From contig JBBHKE010001006.1 of NCBI GenBank assembly GCA_037447655.1, positions 1 through 64,000 on the forward strand: 64,000 bases of DNA, read 5' to 3'. The position numbers were made by a program, and so were the translations under genes. Source of the DNA: Zygnema cylindricum. Lineage: Eukaryota; Streptophyta; Zygnematophyceae; Zygnematales; Zygnemataceae. Below, piece after piece: positions 31,203 to 43,265 of this stretch. The first letter of the stretch is position 1. Each line of letters starts with the position of its first letter. The notes beneath the pieces are model-generated. The model did no database searches, had not been told where the DNA came from, and saw only the letters and a list, made by a program, of their open reading frames with translations.

Positions 31203-34200
31203 AGACATCAATACAAATAAATTCACCGGCATTTCTGATAATTTCGGTGCTTTAAAAGCTCTTCAGTATTTGTACGTCATATTTTCTTAGCCAATAAATG
31301 ATAGTCATACCAATTGTTGCGGATCTTCAATTTTAAATTATTGTTATTTTAGTTAGTTTCCTCTCTTTAGTCATAAGTTTTTCTATTTTCCTGTTTTATT
31401 TTTTGAAAGAACCGTAAACCCTAGAAGTCTGTTCCCTAAAATAAATACTTCTTAGCCCCAAATGGTAAAGAAAGTGGAACAAATAACCGAAATGAAATTT
31501 CTTCTTAGTCCATAATTGAGGAAAAAGCCTTTGGACAAAAAGCATACTAGATAATGTCTTCTTTAATTGTCATTTATTTTTTATGCACATTTTTTTCGTT
31601 TTCTTTTTCCAACTTTTTTTTTTCATTTTCCGTTTTTTTTGACAGAAATGCAGATGACAACAAATTTTCGACCACATTTCCTTTCGCGTTGAAAAGTTTA
31701 ACGAGCTTGACAACTTTGTGAGTTTTTTTTTCTTCTTTTTTCCTTTCTATTGTCCAACCCGTTATTTGTTTTATCATTCTCTTTTTCCTTTTTTATTCTT
31801 TTGCCATGCAGGTTTTTAATGATCCGCCAAAAAAATCGCTTTTTTAAGTTATTACGAACTTAGAAGTTGAGAATTGTTTTATGGACTATTTTTGGACTCA
31901 CTTTTTCTTTTTATTTTTGTATCTCTTATCGTTTAACTATTTTTTTACTTGTTTTGGTTTTCATAGAAGCTGTTCTGGTTGTGGACTAAAAGGATCTATT
32001 CCAAAAGATCTCAACCAACTAGAGTGGATTTCTTATTTGTGAGTTTTTTTTTCCCTTTAACCCTTTTATCGCCAACTTTACAACTTTCTTATCCATTTGG
32101 CAAAACTTTTATTTTCCCTTTTACCTACCCCTTTTTTTTGTCCGCTGCCATGACTTCCACTTCAATAGGTTATGGGCCTTTCAATAGGTTATGGGCCTTT
32201 CAATGTTACCTCTAATACCGTTGTTAAATTTAATGGCCCGAATTTGTTTGGCTGGAAATATCTATTAGAGCACCTTTCGTGGCGGGAGAAACGTTGGTTC
32301 GTTATAAGCGGAAAATTCCAATGATGCCACCAAATTTGCCTAGGTTATTTGTGATGAGAAGGCACTCTCGGCTGGTACTTGCTCTTGAAACTTCACAGAT
32401 CGATCTTATCCGTCACGTCACCTTGCGAATCATGCTTGGACTCTTTTTTGGAATGTATACAAAAAAAAATCTTGGTCTTAAAACTCCTCTTTCGGCGATA
32501 ACTCAACACCTCGCAAAAAACTCCTACCGAATCGATCCAATTCTACATCCACTCCATCAAATCTTTTGTAGGGGGCCTCAAAAGTGTCGGTGCTGCTGTC
32601 TCCGATGAAAATGTCATATCGAAAATCTTAGGGGGTCTTCCAACCTCATGTTTGACATTTATTTCATCTATCGACAACTCCTCTACGGTTGGTCACCATC
32701 CCATCTCTTACTTCCAGCATGGTTCATGGTTTTGGTTCGTCGTTCATGAGGAAACCAAACAGAATCTTTTGTCGGTTCTTGGTGTAGCTCCGGGTACATT
32801 TCCTCCACCCATCCGACGTTTCTAAAGTTCCTCCTGTCGATATTCCCGTGTGCCCGACAACGTCATCGACATTTGTTCAGCTCTCAAACGCAAACAAAAC
32901 CGTCAAGAACATTACGATCGTCTGAATGGACGTGGGCAAAATGTTGGGCGTGGTCTTTACCTCAGCCAAGCCTCAACTAATGAAGCAGGCTTTCCGACGG
33001 TCAATGGCACTTTTGCATTGACCAATCCATTTGTCCGATCAATCTCATTCGACCATCCAAACCTGGCCGATCGTTTTCCATTACCCTGAATTCACAGTCC
33101 ATACCCACAATACAGCTCACCTTTTATTTTTCATTGCATTTTGGTAGAACGACCATTGTTTTGATATTTTAACGTTTGATGAATATGGTTTTTTGGAGTA
33201 GCCCATGCTTTTTATATTTAAATGGCCTTAAAAACACTCTTTTGCGAGTCTTCTCTCTTTTATGTTCACATGGGTTACTTAATGTAAGTCATGCAATAAA
33301 ACTGTTCCTTGTTTTGTTTCAACCCAATATTATCATATTGTTTGTACGAAGTGTACGATTGGACATTGTACAGAAAGAACTGTAGTGCCATGGCACTGCC
33401 GTATGTCACATAATGCACGGTCAGCTATATGCTTGCAGTTTTGGCAAGAGTAGCGGTCTCTGCAGCAACCTAATCTATCCGTCCAAAAGCTTGAAGAAAA
33501 ATCTGCATTATAAAAATTGGTACAATTTGTTTCATGGTTTGAACCCTTCGATTCACCATGAGAAACAAAGTCTTAAACCTTGTATAACAACCAAATTACT
33601 TATAATTTGGAGATCTATAGGAGTCTTTAGAGGGAAAAATTTGCTCCCAAAAAAGTGCTAGATCCCACCACTGAACTTTGGATTATGTGCTCTTAAATTT
33701 TAACATTTACTCATAAATTTTAAAAGGTTCCTAGACATTTTTTTTTTAAATTGAAAACATAGTTGTTCAATTCGCACGGATTTGGACCTTTTTACGATAT
33801 TTACGTAGTGTTCGTCGATTTTATACTTTTCGTAATTTTCGTATAGTTTTTGTTGTACAAAATAATGTACGAAAATGTACCGGTAGTATCCCTTTAAATA
33901 AACTCTAAAAAATCCTTAAAAATCCTAAAAAGTATGGAAAATATACGTAAATGTACGTAATTATTCAAAAAGTGTACCTTAAAAACCCTAAAAGTACGGA
34001 AAATGTAAGGCAGATGCACTGAATTATACGAAAATGTATGGGAATGTACTCTGACAATCCTAAAACTCCCTTTAAATAACCCTAAAAGGTAAAAAAATAT
34101 GCGGGCACTGTACGTAAATGTACGGAAATGTATGGCAGTTGTACTGAAATACAGGGAAATATGTGAGAATGTACCCTAACAACCCTAAAATACCCCTTAA

Positions 34201-37200
34201 ATAACCCCAAGAAGTACGGAATTATACGGACACTACACCGCGAATCGTTATTAGCGTTATGAACTCTATATCGGCACCCCAAAATTTTATCATTAATACC
34301 TTAAATAGAATAAACTACACAATTTAAGGACGTGGACCATAATCTGCCACGTCTCCTGGCACTAAATTAGAATGAATGACGCTAATTTTTTCTTTACACT
34401 AATAATTTCTCAACGCTAATAACGATTCGCTGTGTACTTCTTAAATGTACAAAAAATGTACGGGTACAAAGTCGGGTTCACATTTTATCAACACTTCATA
34501 ATTGTTTGATGCGCATTGTACGTAGTTTTCGTGCGTTCGATGCGTGCGTAATATGCGAATTAAACAACTATGATTGAAAATCAAATCCTTGATGATTTGA
34601 AAAGATCCTAAAAAATTCTTGCATGGAAAACCGTCTGATGACTTAGATTTTCAGCCTCAACTTTTCTTACTTTATCGTCTTTCGTAATACTTGTTATTAT
34701 TATATGTTTTATTTATTTATTACTATTTGTTGTTTTTGTTGATATGGATGTGGTTGTTGTCGCGGTTGTAGTCCTGGTCCTGGCCATGGTCGTGGCTATT
34801 TTTTCGTGGTCATTGTTGTCGTCATTGTGGTTTGGTCGTTGTCGTTCTCATTCTCGTTCTCGTTCTGTTAGCTGTTGCTGTGGTTGTTGGCGTTATTGTG
34901 GTGGGCTGACATCCTGCTGATGGTTGATGTTTGTCGTTTGTCGTTGTGGCATTGCGGTTGTGGTGATTGCTGTTGACATTGTGGTTGTTGACATTATGGC
35001 TGCTGCTGCTGTGGTTATGGTTGTGGGTATTTTCGTTGGTGGTTGTTGTCATTGTGGTTGTGGTCATTGTCGTAGTTGCCGTCGTCATAATTGTGGTTAT
35101 TGTTGTTGTTGCCGATGTGGTTGTTGACATTGTGGTTGTTGTCGTTGTGATTTTGTTCAAAGGAGGATTTTGGGAGGTTTTCAGGGATCTTTCAAGAAAT
35201 AACTTCAGCGGAAACTTGCCCGATTTTGTAAATTTACATTATTTAGACATTTTGTATGTAAACGTTGACTAGTCATTTTTTTTTTTTAAATGTGGTTTCT
35301 ATTTGCATTGTTTTTTTTCTGAAGTTTTGACTTTATTTATTTATTCTAAAAGCATGATTGGATCGATGTTCTTTCCGGGGATTTGTTTTTCTTTTTAGTT
35401 ATGTATAAGGACTTTTATGATTTTTGCAGCAAGTCTATAGTTGATATTTTGGTTTTAATCCATACATATTAATTGTGTATTTTGACATTAATGTAGCATT
35501 TAATAAGAATCACAAATTAATAACAAAAACTAATGATAATAAATAATGACCCTAAAACTTACAATTTTTTTACTTAAGTATAATATTTTGCAGGATATTT
35601 ATTGTAAATTGTCATGATGTGTATCCGCACTAATCATGGTGGTGAGAGATGATTTTTTTTTCCTTGTCACCTTGTCAGAGATCTGAGTGACAACAAGCTC
35701 ACTGGGACGATCCCAGAAACCATCGGAAACCGAAGTATTTATGATTTGTGAGTTTCTTGATAAGCAATACTTCCCAACTATAGAGACCTATAACAAGAAA
35801 CATGAAAAATCATGTAAAGCCCTGAAATCCGCCCAAAAATATCATCCTTAAGATAACCCCAAAGAATTCTAAGACATTAGAAAGTTAACAATTAATTATG
35901 GTTTCTAGATTTTTTGTACCCCATTGCCCATTACTTCTTGATAGATTAAGTAAAAATCACGAAAGACAAAGGTCTGATAAACTAGGAACTTTTATAAATA
36001 TTTAACCTTCCTTTGAGAAATATTTTTAAGCACATTTGTATTTCTCATTTTTATAAATTCATGTTTAGCGTCAATATAGTCAATAAATACTCCTCATTTA
36101 TTGTTCGTTTTGCGCTTACCTTGTGGCCAATAATATCATATACATGTTATTTTGTAGTGGTCTCACATGAGTTTTACTATAACATTATAATTTAGAAATT
36201 AAATTCTGGATATGGATGTTTTGTTTTAAGCAGTTGTCATTTGATAGTGGAAAATGGTCATTTGTTAATGGCGTTGAACATTGAACACCGGTACATTGGA
36301 CATTGGACATTGACCATTGAAAATGGTTTCTGTGTAGATTCCATATATCAGCAATGATTAAACGATTTCACAAAATCTACTTATAAATCGTAACTTTTGT
36401 TTTTGTCTTACTCAAAATTATAAGCTGGGCTTGTTTTTCTTTCTGCAGGCGACTTTACAACAATATTCTCAGTGGGGTTGTCCCAAGAAGTATCTTTGAG
36501 GGATACATTGAAGTATTGTGAGATACCTTAATTTTAAACATTGTATCCCAAAATTGTAAATTATGGATTGCGCTTTTGCTTTCCATTTTTGTTTGTACTA
36601 AGTTAATTGTTTGAAGAATATTTTTCGTCATAATTAACTTCCTTTTAGTCCAACTTCCTAAAACATATCCTTTATTTTGCAAAACTCAATAAAATCCCTA
36701 ACAAACCCTAGAAACTCCCAACAATCCTAAAACCAATAAGGTCTTAACTCCACAAACATGTATACAGGTGGCTTCAAAATAATAATATCTCCGGAGAAAT
36801 TTTTTGGAATGACTACACTACAGATTTGTAAGTAAAAATTTTCTTATTCATGTTTTTTCAATTTCAAATTTATTTCAAGATAAATGATATTGAAATTAAA
36901 ATGGAGTTATCATTTAGGATTTTGGTTCCTCATTTTTCCAAGTTTATTTGAAAGTTTTTTTTTTTTTTTTTTGCTAATAATGCGATCAGTACAGGACTAT
37001 GTGAAATCAGAGTGGAAAAGAAGAAACAAACACAACAAACCGATTCCTCCCTTTTTTTAAGCCTAAAAACTGATATTCTTTTGTTTGATATTTTTTTTAT
37101 TTTAGGGATTTGAGCAATAACAAATTCACTGGAAGATTACCAAAAATCGACACTTCAGTTAACAGCAAGCAGAGAATCAATGTGTGAGTTCTTTATTTTA

Positions 37201-39559
37201 TTTATTTATTTTCTAAAAAGTTTTTTTTATCACAAATTGAAACAGAAATGGTGATATATTGCTTTTTGAACCTTCACCAGATGGCATCGATCACTATCAT
37301 GATAGCAAATAGTCGTTTTACATCATTTGTCGCTTATTGTTATTTTTTTGTTTTTCCCTGTTTTTTAAGTCTTCTGGCACCATCATGGACACTTAATAGC
37401 CGTACATTTCCCACTGTTGATTACAATTATTATTATTATTATTATTTTTTTTTTCTGTCCGTTGGCTTCTAATTTTTAAATACCTATCTTACAGACCCAA
37501 GTAAGAGTATGTAAATAGTTTTTTTAGAGTGGATGTAGAGAGAGTTAGACTAAATGCATTTCATATCTATGGTTGGATTTTTTTTTGAATTTAGTTTTTG
37601 AAAAAAGGATAACACTGAGGTATATGTACATTTTGTGACTTACATTTAATTTTTGTTGCTGTTTAGTTTTGTTTGAAAACCAAATCGCAAAAAAGTGGAA
37701 TCAACTTTGAATGCTCTCACACTTAAATTAATTTAAGCTAAGAATTCACCACGAAAAATAGTCTTTATACATCTGTCAAACGGTTACTTAATTTTTGGCA
37801 TCTGTACATTATATTTAGAGCTCATCGAAGAAAGCGCTTAACAGGGGTAAAAATATGAAATCTGGAGCACTATGAAAATGCATCCATATGCGACATAATT
37901 CCTTATAATGTTACCAGTGGTAGTTGTAAAATTACAGATTTATTAGATCGTTTCAGAAAGTCTTACATTTTTTTGAAGTTTTTAAACAAATCTAATGAAA
38001 ATTGGATGCATATGTCCTTTTGTTTTTGCCTTTTTAATCATCATCGTTTGACCACAAAACTACAAAATTTGCTGTCGTACATTCATAAATAAGGTTTATG
38101 AAAAGGTCTTTGATAAATAAATATCTACAGAATGTTTTTATACTTTTTGTGATACTATTGGGTTTGCGCCAATCTTGCCCGGCACATACTTTCTGGCAAC
38201 TCTGGTCAAAAAAAATTTATCTCCATAATTTGTGAGACTGGATCCAAAATTTTTTACATACACATACACACATACATGTATGCGAATATAAAGATAAAGC
38301 TAAATATAATATACAGACAGTCAATCGATTCAACAGTAAAAATTCAATATCGATTCCGAGACCTCTTAGGGGAGGGAAAGTAAACATGCAGTTAAAACAA
38401 CCCATTTGGGTAAAATGGGCACTTAGACATTTTTAGGGGATTTCTAGGGTTTCTTAAAGGTGTTCAGAAGGATCTCTTTGGAGCCTTTTAAATCGTTTTT
38501 TTTTTTGGTTCATTTAGGGAATATTTTCGTTTTTGATAGATTTTTCTTCGGGGTTTAAGTTACTATGAAAAAATTTCATTTTGCAGGAATTTGTCCAGAA
38601 ATTTATTATCGGGAACCTTTGACATTAGTTGGCCCGAAGGACAGCAAATCTCGATCGACATAAGTCACAATTATTTTTCGAAATCTCTTATCAACGGAAA
38701 AGAGGTTGGCTCTACAAATGTCGTCGAAGATGGTAACTGTTTAAATACGACAAAAAAACCATACAAGAAGCAAAAAACGGTCTCAGAATGCGGTAAATTT
38801 TGCAATTCGTATCAAAAAAATGGAAGTTGTGGAAGCAATGGCGTTTGCAAACCGGAATCAAAAGATGTTTTTAAATGTTCATGTAACGAAGGATTTTTCG
38901 ATCCAGGAAAATTTACTTGTAAACGTGAGTTATTCTACACTTATGTGTTTTTTTCACATGTGAAATACTGAAATTCCTCATATCTCTCTCTTTCACCCCC
39001 TCCCTCTCTAAAACTTTCCCTATTCCTCTCCCTTTTCCTCTCCCCCTCCCTCTCCCTATCCTGCTCCCTCACCCTCTCCCTCTCACTCCTCTCTCTTTCC
39101 CTCTCTCCCTCTCTCCCTCTCTCTCCCTCTCTCCCTCCCTCTCTCTTTCTCTCCTGTCTTTTGCTTAATTTTATCTTTTGCTTAATTTTACCTCTAATTG
39201 CTGAGTTTGATGAAAAGTCGTAGTTTTTCCAATGATTTTGCACCAAAAAGGATTATTAAGTCTAAAGAATCCAATTCAGCTCTCACACATTGGAAAATAA
39301 TGTTTTTTTTCAAAAGTTCTTAGTAAATTTCAAATAAACGTGTTTACTAAGATATTCCTGGTTTTTAACTGTGTGATACTTGTCTACAGCAACTTCTCCT
39401 CCCCCGATGAAAGTACGTAATTCTCCTCCCAAAATGAAAAGACCTCCCCTTCCTCCTCCAAGAAAATTTTCTTCACCCCCTCTTCGACCCCCTCCTCGGT
39501 TCCAAAAACATCCACCCCCTCTTCGACGCTCTCCTCCTCCACGAAAGAGTTTTCCGTAA
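31203..39559 (+). CDS. Secreted-type LRR protein with EGF-like module and Pro/Arg-rich tail (5' end missing)
   Basis: Ten exons: 31203-31271, 31646-31717, 31967-32038, 35185-35253, 35679-35747, 36449-36517, 36768-36827, 37106-37183, 38587-38924, 39390-39559; all splice in phase between AG and GT. The first eight encode one plant-type LRR each (DLSDNKLTGTIPETIGNRS is typical). Exon 9 encodes a last LRR then an EGF-like module (CGKFCNSYQKNGSCGSNGVC, FKCSCNEGF). Exon 10 is a Pro/Arg/Lys tail with PPP motifs and TAA at 39557. No kinase or membrane segment follows, suggesting an extracellular wall or ligand-binding protein. The signal peptide exon is not visible. The 3-kb intron 3 holds two insertions. 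Confidence 0.8.
32100..33080 (+). mobile_element. Copia X-related gag fragment in an LRR intron
   Basis: LTR-end sequence CCGCTGCCATGACTTCC is followed by a duplicated GGTTATGGGCCTTTCAATA. A decayed gag follows (VVKFNGPNLFGWKYLLEHLS in frame fragments, GGLPTSCLTFISSIDNSS, and a degenerate knuckle near 32840-32880 ending KRKQNRQ). It lies between LRR exons 3 and 4 on the same strand. No pol follows. Confidence 0.85.
33081..33757. other. Unassigned intronic sequence
   Basis: AT-rich, no supported gene. A 12-bp palindrome GTGCCATGGCAC lies near 33391. Confidence 0.35.
33758..34572. mobile_element. Non-autonomous TIR element (CATAGTTGTT family), 8-bp TSD ATTGAAAA
   Basis: The termini CATAGTTGTTCAATTCGCA and TGCGAATTAAACAACTATG are inverted repeats, flanked by a perfect 8-bp duplication ATTGAAAA (33750-33757 and 34573-34580), as for hAT. 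The interior is rich in GTACG and CCCTAAAA motifs and contains another element at 34231-34439. A second family member is at 57701-58546. No coding region. Confidence 0.93.
34231..34439. mobile_element. Short inverted-repeat element (CACTACACCGCG family), nested
   Basis: Starts CACTACACCGCGAATCGTTA and ends TAACGATTCGCTGTGTACTT. The 209-bp body shares AAGGACGTGGACCATAATC and CTGGCACTAAATTAGAATGA with the copy at 13605-14721. It is inserted within the TIR element at 33758-34572. Confidence 0.9.
34730..35155. repeat. Degenerate GTTGTN trinucleotide-rich tract
   Basis: Long runs of GTT, GTC, GTG and ATT triplets, open in several frames and giving artefactual Val- or Thr-rich translations. It lies in LRR intron 3 just before exon 4 (35185). 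Confidence 0.85.
38985..39160. repeat. CT-rich tract in the last LRR intron
   Basis: CTCTCCCTC-type polypyrimidine repeat between exons 9 and 10 of the plus-strand LRR gene, followed by a direct repeat TTTTGCTTAATTTTA (39169-39198). Confidence 0.85.
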
Positions 39560-39989
39560 ATCATAGCCGGGTTTCCTGTATGTGTCCGGTTTCTACTTTT
39601 AAATAAGTAGAAACGTGGGTAACTCTTTTATGGCAAGTTTATTTTGCGTGGTTTTTGAAGTTAATACCTTTGGTGAGTTATGTTATCAATGCATCATTTT
39701 CTGAATAATATTTTATGTACTAAGGCTTCAACAATCTTTTTCGCTTCTTGGTGTTAGCATCATTCACCATGCTTTTTTCTTTTTTACATCCTTGGTTTCT
39801 TTTGTTTTGGTTTTGAATTTTTTATTTGTTAACTGAGAACTTAAACGATTTTTAATTTGCTTCTAGTCCCAAGACTTTGTGACTCTAATTTACAAATGTT
39901 TCTGGTGTGTCTTGCTGAAATTATAAGCCATCAAAACTGTAAACATTGCAATCATTTGTTTGATTGCTTCATTTTCTATGGCATCATTT

Positions 39990-41640
39990 TAGATGTTAGT
40001 ATCTATGTTAGCACAACGAATCATAATATCACCGGATGTAGGCTTCTCTCGATCTCTCTGTCACTCTCGGCGTCTCATGTCCATCCCGTCCATCGTCGTC
40101 ATCCATCATATAATCATCCTTCATCCCACATGTCGCGATTTTTATAATGCATCATTGACTCTCGACGCCGAGCTATTTCGTCTTCATAGTTGCATCCGTT
40201 TATCTTCCTCTTATCCTGCCCCAGTCCACCCCCCCACACCCCCGCCTACTTCTTCTGAGTCTTCCATTCGTCTTCCTTCAAATTCAGACTCCTCCCTCTT
40301 CCCAACCTTTTTCCCACCTTTAAGCAGCCCCTCCTTCCCCTCCTCCTCCTCCTGTTATATTCTGCCCTTCCTGAATTACACCGCACCACTACACCGCCCT
40401 TCATTATTAGTGTTAAGGATCTATAAGTGTCGATGTGAAATTATAATTTATAATACAAATGTTCGTGCCAGAGGACGTGGCATGTTGTAGTCCACATCCT
40501 TAACTAGTCTTGTTAGCGGTAGTTTTGTGATTTTTGGCAAAAGTCGTGACCAAATTAGTGTCGCTAACTCGAATAACAGTGGGCGTTGTAGAGAGAAACG
40601 TCCTTCTCTTTCTGCCCAAAAATCCGCCAGTGATTTTTTCTCGGCTTCGGCCATGTTTCTCATCACTTACAAAGCCGCTCTCAAGCACCCGAAATTCCAC
40701 AGACGGAAGGCTTCCATTGAATGCGAATTCTCCTCTTTAAAAAATTAATGCTTTGACTCTATGCCCTCTTTCCGCGGACTGGAAAACCGTTGGTTCTCCA
40801 TGGATAGCACTCTTCGAAAGTACAAAGCTCGTTTTTGACCAAGGGCTGCTCTTAAGTGGATGGCCTTGATTTTGATAAAATTTATACAAACTTTACTTCA
40901 ATTCCAACAATTCTCTTCCTTTCCGCCCTTGAGTGAGACAGCCTTCTTATATGATAAACTTGATGACGCGATATAATTTACGCAACCTAAAGGTTTTATT
41001 TCCCCAGTCAATAAGTCCTTGTGTGTAGGGGCTTGAAGCAAGCCTAGTGTGGCACATTCCCTTGGAATAGTTCTCCTTAAGACAGAATTTAATCGGCCAG
41101 TTCGAGCATGGCATCGACAGTCAAGAAGAAAAAAATACTCCTGTCATTCTCGCCATTTATGTCAACACTTTTAATACTATGGGGCCAAATAGGGTTGAAA
41201 TTGAAAAATACAAGCTACTTCTCTCCTCTCACTTTGACATCATGCATTTAGTGGCCACCGCATTTTTTTCTCCGCATTCAAATTTCTCACCATCGCCCCT
41301 CTCGCACTCTCTATATTTACCAATCCTCTGACATCCAAGAAATCCTCACTCATTTCTCCATTACCGAATTTCGGCCCAATCCTACCCCTTGATGCTAATT
41401 CCCCTCTTCTCATGGACTCTTCCCCTCCTCTCTTCTCGGATCTTCACTCTGTCGCTCGACTATCAACAAACTTGCTTATGCTATCACCAGATCTTATGCC
41501 ATCTTGGCCGGATTGGGAAGACCTTCGGTGGGTAGCGATTGGGGAGCGACAAGAAATGCAACTCCAATTACGCCTATTGCTTCATATTTGTTGGCGCTGG
41601 GGGGGGGGGGTATGTTTGGAAAAACAAAAAAATTACCTAG
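39990..41640 (+). pseudogene. Decayed Copia pol fragment (integrase tail, linker, RT)
   Basis: RIIISPDVGFS near 40020 corresponds to the integrase C-terminal block RVVLSRDVSFNE of Copia X. A Ser/Pro-rich linker (40080-40380) follows, then an inverted-repeat element at 40387-40593. RT remnants come after it: the YKAR motif near 40820, TQPKGFISP near 40980, and IVLLKTEF with ILAIYVN near 41060-41165. The YVDD motif is not recoverable. Stops are numerous and the fragment ends where the hAT-type terminus at about 41641 begins. Confidence 0.75.
40387..40593. mobile_element. Short inverted-repeat element (CACTACACCGCG family) in Copia fragment
   Basis: Starts CACTACACCGCCCTTCATTA and ends near CGAATAACAGTGGGCGTTGTAGAG. 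The body contains GTGCCAGAGGACGTGGCATG and GTCCACATCCTTAA, the reverse complement of the core of the 34231-34439 copy, so the insertion orientation is opposite. Confidence 0.8.
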
Positions 41641-42420
41641 CGTCACTTCGATATATCGCGATTTAGATATATCGTGATATCGGCCGATATATAAAATCAA
41701 AATTATCGCGATATTAAGCTCCTCAATATATTGGAGCGATATATTGATTATCGGATACCCAGATTTCAATACATATCGAATATCGACAAGGGGCCCTCGA
41801 TACCCAACAACAGAGGTCGCAAAAGTCAAAATTTTACATAACCGAAACCGACCGTTTTTTTTTTTTCAAAATCTGAGTAACTGACGCCCGACCGGGTTAA
41901 GTCACACTCCAAAATTGTTAACCGTTAACCGACTGGCGTTTACGAAAATAAAAGTTAACCGAAACTCGATTTCTTGTGACTAACCGGGCCCGCCCGTAAC
42001 CGATAAAGTACAAAATTATCTAATGTACGACGTATGAATAAGCCAATAATTACGATTTGTCGCGTTCCCTTAGATTTGCGAAATGAATAGTGTACTACCG
42101 TGTCAGATTTGTGACGCTTTGTCGCGCTCCCTAGATTTGTGAAAAAAATTGTATTACTACCGTGTCAGATTTGCGACGCTAATCATGATGTCACGTACTT
42201 CCACGATACCAAAGAGTACAAAGTACAATAATGTTGGATTGTATAGACAGTACAAAATTTTATTTTTTGGTTGATCGACTGTAACCGACCGTCTTTTTTT
42301 TTTTGGTGAATCAACCTAATTTGGCAACCGAATCCGTTCCAGATCCGGCGCGGGCGGTCGGTTAACGGTCGGTCACCGTTTCGGTTGACCGTTTGCGACC
42401 TCTGCCCAACACTACTTAGG
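41641..42420. mobile_element. hAT terminus (TAGTGTTGGGTATCG type) carrying a nested element
   Basis: 41645-41802 is dense in CGATATATCGCG-type motifs and leads to CGATACCCAACA, the complement of the terminus TAGTGTTGGGTATCG seen at 63529. The last bases (CACTA) are separated from it by the nested element at 41811-42404. The opposite end of this hAT is not recognisable, so only one terminus survives. Confidence 0.65.
41811..42404. mobile_element. Non-autonomous TIR element (CAGAGGTCGCAAA), nested
   Basis: The termini CAGAGGTCGCAAAAGTCAAA and the complementary TTGACCGTTTGCGACCTCTG are inverted repeats. The flanks CCCAACAA (41803-41810) and CCCAACAC (42405-42412) form an 8-bp target duplication with one change. 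The subterminal regions repeat AACCG and CCGACCG. It has no coding capacity. By TIR start and 8-bp duplication it is hAT-like. Confidence 0.88.
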
Positions 42421-43265
42421 GTAACCCTCCATCAGGCGCCGACAGTTATCGTACAGAAACGTTTACTGGCAGTAATACTTCGTTCACTTCTCCATCAGGT
42501 CGTGTCACCAATGGAATCTATCGCGTACGTGGTTTCTTTCGATTGGACGCATGTAAGTTCATGTTCTGACGACGAGCTGTCAAAGATTCCAAAAGCACAA
42601 TATCTGAACCTGTATCCGTACATTCAGCCGCAAAATTAAATTAGGTAAATGTACAATTTGTACGTTCGTGTTTTGTATTTTTCGTAATTGTTTTGTTGTT
42701 CGCCTTTCGTCGTGGCGCCATAAATTCCGGATGTCAGCGGATCGTGGAGGAGGCGTCACGACACATTCTTCAACAAAGATTTTTTTTTGTGGTTTTCGTT
42801 GGATTTGATTCTCGCTTGTCCGAACGCGCGCGGCCCGTACGTGACCTTTCCACGCGTAAACATTTTACACGTCTGGTGATTGATTACTCTCCTCCCTGAG
42901 GAGAGTAATTAATCACTGGACGACGTGACCGTTTGCTTCGAAAACACGTAATCGGGAGGTCGACGTTGTCGCCCAGAAGTTTGGAGAATCTTGACGCGCC
43001 GACAGTAATCGTGTTTAAAAAAAATAAAAAAAAATCAGTACGTCTGTCCGGAATTGTTCCAGAAAAGGAACAGTTAAAAATATCCCTGTAGTTACAAATT
43101 AGACAATGCAATGTTAGGATAATACTAGGAAAAAAACTGCTTTGTTTTTCTTTTGTGTATTTAAAAGTATTCTAATACATACAACATTTGAACTATCAAA
43201 TAATTTTATAGAGCCTATAACCTACTTTTTGTTTATTGAGAATTTAGGGAACCAAAATTGCTTAC
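42421..43265. other. Unassigned sequence with long hairpin
   Basis: No recognisable coding region. It contains the inverted repeat listed at 42871-42921. The next LRR exons, if any survive, should lie in this direction on the minus strand, but I see none. Confidence 0.35.
42871..42921. repeat. 24-bp inverted repeat (hairpin)
   Basis: Arms GTCTGGTGATTGATTACTCT plus CCTC, and GAGGAGAGTAATTAATCACT plus GGAC, with a 3-bp loop. Three mismatches in 24, mostly tolerable as G-T pairs in RNA. No terminator context applies in this eukaryotic sequence. Confidence 0.85.

Noticed and set aside
34822-35160. Thr/Asn-rich and Val-rich frames at 34.8-35.2 kb
   Set aside because: Translations of the GTT-type trinucleotide tract inside an intron.
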